Made by a program: the position numbers and the translations under genes. Shown piece by piece: positions 7,384 to 9,343 of a stretch of DNA of 9,343 nt. Numbering within the stretch: position 1 is the first letter of the stretch; each line of letters opens with the position of its first letter. Where the stretch lies: contig JACDEP010000083.1 in the NCBI GenBank assembly GCA_013816325.1, positions 1-9,343 on the forward strand, read 5' to 3'. Origin of the DNA: Methylotenera sp. GTDB taxonomy: Bacteria > Pseudomonadota > Gammaproteobacteria > Burkholderiales > Methylophilaceae. Under the pieces are notes generated by a model. That model saw only the letters and a list, made by a program, of their open reading frames with translations, made no database searches and was not told the origin of the DNA.

Positions 7384-7418
7384 AGTTGGCTAACTTAGAT
7401 ATTGATAGTTAGCCAACT
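7384..7418. terminator. Hairpin between convergent genes, probable bidirectional terminator
   Basis: A perfect 12-bp inverted repeat, AGTTGGCTAACT (7384-7395) and AGTTAGCCAACT (7407-7418), encloses an 11-base AT-rich loop. It fills the 55-bp gap between the SPFH gene, which ends at 7364, and the convergent moeB-like gene, whose stop is at 7420. Read on the minus strand it is followed by only TTT, and on the plus strand by no T-run. It is therefore a suboptimal intrinsic terminator, or a stabilising 3' stem-loop. Confidence 0.65.
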
Positions 7419-7419
7419 C

Positions 7420-8172
7420 TCAAAGAATCTGGCTACAAACCGGACATTCAGTATCTTTATTTAATCTTATGCTGCGCCATTCCATGGATAGAACGTCAAG
7501 CAACAATAAGCGGCCTTGTAAACTCTCTCCTATTCCCATTAATAACTTCATGGCCTCTGCAGCCTGCGTAGTGCCAATCATGCCCACTAGCGGCGCAAAA
7601 ACGCCATTCTCCGAACAACGCATCTCGGCATCCTCACCGGCATCTGGGTATAAGCAGTGATAACACGGACTATTATCAAAACGCATATCAAACACGGTCA
7701 CTTGTCCTTCAAAACCAATAGCCGCACCTGAGACTAGTGGTTTTTTAAGACGAACACATAGTTTGTTCAATAGATAACGTGTGGCAAAGTTATCGCTGCA
7801 ATCAATGACAACATCTGCGAGGTGAACCAGTTCTGTGAATTCCTCTTCGGTAGATTTTTTCGTAATGGTATTCACTACAACGCCGGGGTTGATTTCAAAT
7901 AAAGTCTGTTGAGCAGATACAGCCTTATTTGTACCAACTGCGGGTGTGGTATGGACAATCTGGCGTTGCAAGTTGGTTAAATCGACTATGTCAAAATCAC
8001 ATATAGTCAGCATGCCCACGCCACCTGCAGCTAGATACAAAGCGACCGGTGAACCCAAACCGCCAGCCCCGACAATTAACGCATGGCTATGCACCAGCTT
8101 ATCTTGGCCCTCATAACCAATCTGAGGTAAGAGGATGTGGCGGCTGTAACGTAAAAGCTGGTTATCGTTCAT
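7420..8172 (-). CDS. moeB: MoeB/ThiF/HesA-family E1-like adenylyltransferase
   Basis: A cytoplasmic enzyme of 250 residues that would adenylate the C-terminal Gly-Gly of a ubiquitin-like sulfur carrier such as MoaD or ThiS, for molybdopterin or thiamine synthesis. The N-terminal RYSRHILLPQIG (8-19) is the family signature with the Arg finger. GAGGLGSP (35-42) is the ATP-binding glycine loop, followed by the acidic CDFDIVDLTNLQRQ (58-71) and DCSDNFATRYLLN (124-136). CYHC (170-173) and CPVC (243-246) form the expected zinc site. Cys186 within RCSENGVFAPLVG is the candidate thioester or persulfide cysteine. The protein has no C-terminal rhodanese domain, as in E. coli MoeB. MoeB and ThiF cannot be separated by sequence alone, and no carrier-protein gene is nearby. 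The start is 3 nt after the pilin gene stop, which suggests coupling. Confidence 0.9.
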   Translation of the reverse strand: MNDNQLLRYSRHILLPQIGYEGQDKLVHSHALIVGAGGLGSPVALYLAAGGVGMLTICDFDIVDLTNLQRQIVHTTPAVGTNKAVSAQQTLFEINPGVVVNTITKKSTEEEFTELVHLADVVIDCSDNFATRYLLNKLCVRLKKPLVSGAAIGFEGQVTVFDMRFDNSPCYHCLYPDAGEDAEMRCSENGVFAPLVGMIGTTQAAEAMKLLMGIGESLQGRLLLLDVLSMEWRSIRLNKDTECPVCSQIL

Positions 8173-8175
8173 AAA

Positions 8176-8910
8176 TTATGGTAACTTCCCGACTGTTACC
8201 AACTTTGCTAAATAAATATTAGGGGATATCCAAACAACTATATCGTCATATTCACTATAGACTGTTGTTTTTACATCAGAGTATTCTCTACTTACAAATG
8301 CTGTTCCTAGTCCGGTACTATTAGTTTTTTCGTCATTGTTGTTTACTGAAGTATCAGTAACTACAACACCTCCATAACTAGTTCCTCCATAACTATTTTT
8401 ACCATGCGAAATGATTGCGGCTGGGATGTCAGAAGCATTCGACAAATTAACTAAAATGCCATTGGTGTTACGAGTCTGTATTGTTATATCTCGCGCAGTT
8501 GCAGGAGATAAAGCTACAGGAATCAACGAGTTTGAATATGCTGGGGTAACAGAATAACGATAAAGATGATTCCAACTATCTTCTTTTACCACCCCTAACT
8601 CCATCCAAGGCAAAAAACCTACTCTATTATTACAAGCGCCGCTAACGTTACGATTTTCTGTGCCGTCAGTATCTGATATAGCTGGGCACGGCAGATAGCC
8701 ATGTGATAATGAATAGCCCATCAAAGCTTCTTTTATTTCTTCCATAGCTTGTTTAGTAGTGGCGTAATTACGCAAATCAATTTGAGCAGTCAATGTCAGC
8801 AATAGTCCGCCTAATATAACTCCTATAATTACTAATACTATCGCCATTTCTATCAAAGTAAATCCCGTAGAAATTAGCCGCTTTGAGTGTATGTTTTTAA
8901 ATAACTTCAT
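8176..8910 (-). CDS. Prepilin-like protein with N-terminal cleavage/methylation motif (minor pilin or pseudopilin)
   Basis: This 244-residue exported protein begins with a basic leader and the prepilin peptidase site G16/FTLIE. Mature Phe+1 is residue 17 and the conserved Glu+5 is residue 21, followed by the hydrophobic assembly helix (about 17-40). The globular part has LPCP (73-76) and a partner Cys93 that may form a disulfide, then GFLPWMELG (98-106). It ends with YDDIVVWISPNI (221-232) and a GKLP tail, features I recognise from a group of betaproteobacterial prepilin-like proteins. SYGGT SYGG (173-181) is a short internal repeat. The start overlaps the stop of the upstream partner gene by ATGA, so translation is probably coupled. 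It is probably part of a type IV pilus or type II secretion-like filament. The exact system cannot be told from this window. Confidence 0.88.
   Translation of the reverse strand: MKLFKNIHSKRLISTGFTLIEMAIVLVIIGVILGGLLLTLTAQIDLRNYATTKQAMEEIKEALMGYSLSHGYLPCPAISDTDGTENRNVSGACNNRVGFLPWMELGVVKEDSWNHLYRYSVTPAYSNSLIPVALSPATARDITIQTRNTNGILVNLSNASDIPAAIISHGKNSYGGTSYGGVVVTDTSVNNNDEKTNSTGLGTAFVSREYSDVKTTVYSEYDDIVVWISPNIYLAKLVTVGKLP
8369..8395. repeat. Short direct repeat inside the prepilin-like gene
   Basis: The 12-base word CCTCCATAACTA occurs at 8369-8380 and again at 8384-8395, a 15-base period. On the coding strand it gives a duplicated five-residue unit, SYGGT then SYGG, so it keeps frame. It looks like a small slippage duplication in a surface loop. 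Confidence 0.8.
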
Positions 8911-9343
8911 GGGATACTTGCCGTTAAATCATTGAAACTGTTTGTTAATGGAAATACCCGGTTATAAGCATTGTCCAATGTTGTAGCGTTTCCTTGTTCA
9001 AAATAGTTTGTGAGGGTTAATTTATCAGCTGCTGTTGCGCGCATTTGCCCTGTTAATGGTAATCCATCAGCTATAGTAATCATGTTTTTATTAACATTTG
9101 CATTTACCGCTCCATTCAATGTCAAATATCCCACTCCACTACAATTTGGGGTAAGAATTGAACAGGCTAACGATATTGCATAATACATATGTTCACGCCA
9201 GCCGTTTTGTTGAAACCAGTTACCGCTGCTAATACTTCGAAGTATAGAAGTACTGTTCCAATCAGGAATAGGATTCGCAGGTATCCTCCCTTCAAAATTT
9301 AAAGGAATAGATAAACATGCACTAATATTAGATGTGCCTAGAC
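8907..9343 (-). CDS. C-terminal part of a larger prepilin-like partner protein (5' end outside window)
   Basis: The reading frame is open from the right edge to a TGA at 8907-8909, giving 144 visible residues. The Met at 9186-9188 is therefore internal and not the start. The segment NGWREHMYYAISLAC, followed by a second Cys about eight residues on, GYLTLNG, and LPLTGQMRATAADKLTLTNY then FEQGN, resembles the C-terminus of large prepilin-type proteins encoded just upstream of the smaller LPCP-type prepilin. The expected N-terminal prepilin motif lies beyond the window. Cysteines near the start of the visible part and in the SLACSILTPNC stretch may form disulfides in the periplasm. The 4-nt ATGA overlap with the next gene argues for co-translation and a paired function. 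The family assignment comes from pattern memory and is less secure than for the downstream gene. Confidence 0.72.
   Translation of the reverse strand, partial: LGTSNISACLSIPLNFEGRIPANPIPDWNSTSILRSISSGNWFQQNGWREHMYYAISLACSILTPNCSGVGYLTLNGAVNANVNKNMITIADGLPLTGQMRATAADKLTLTNYFEQGNATTLDNAYNRVFPLTNSFNDLTASIP

Noticed and set aside
8907..9188. A 93-residue protein starting at the Met at 9186-9188
   Set aside because: The same frame stays open upstream to the right edge with protein-like composition, so that Met is internal to a larger truncated gene.

Overview
The window looks like chromosomal DNA of a Gram-negative proteobacterium. The best guess is a betaproteobacterium, possibly of the Methylophilaceae type. 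This rests on moderate-to-low GC by eye, the NfeD/QmcA-like pair, the LemA/GIDE pair, and a pair of prepilin-like proteins of a kind I associate with Betaproteobacteria. The taxonomic call is inference. No tRNA, rRNA, CRISPR array, insertion sequence or phage gene was seen.

Layout from left to right. Positions 1-52 may hold the last codons of a plus-strand gene. A strong bidirectional terminator (71-104) follows. Next comes a long minus-strand block: valS (111-3050, valyl-tRNA synthetase), a GIDE-domain membrane protein with an EF-hand (3120-4022), a LemA-family protein (4028-4588) and a photolyase/cryptochrome-like flavoprotein (4612-5847). The last three are tightly spaced and probably form one transcript read photolyase-like -> lemA -> GIDE, perhaps running on into valS. 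A 208-bp divergent intergenic region (5848-6055) separates them from a plus-strand pair: a short NfeD protein (6056-6499) and an SPFH/stomatin QmcA-like protein (6522-7364). This pair meets a minus-strand block head-on at a perfect 12-bp hairpin (7384-7418). That block is a MoeB/ThiF-type E1-like enzyme (7420-8172), a prepilin-like protein (8176-8910), and the C-terminal 144 residues of a larger prepilin-like partner (8907-9343) that runs off the right edge.

Functional themes. Most of the non-housekeeping genes are envelope-associated: LemA plus GIDE, NfeD plus SPFH, and two minor-pilin-like proteins. The ATGA overlap between the pilin genes and the 3-nt gap to moeB suggest coupled translation of that cluster.

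The most unusual item is the 411-residue photolyase-like protein. Its FAD-binding catalytic domain sits at the N-terminus. It is followed by a Cys-x2-Cys-x3-Cys linker, then a C-terminal alpha/beta domain that resembles the antenna domain photolyases normally carry at the N-terminus. This looks like a domain-order permutation and is the best candidate here for something little described.
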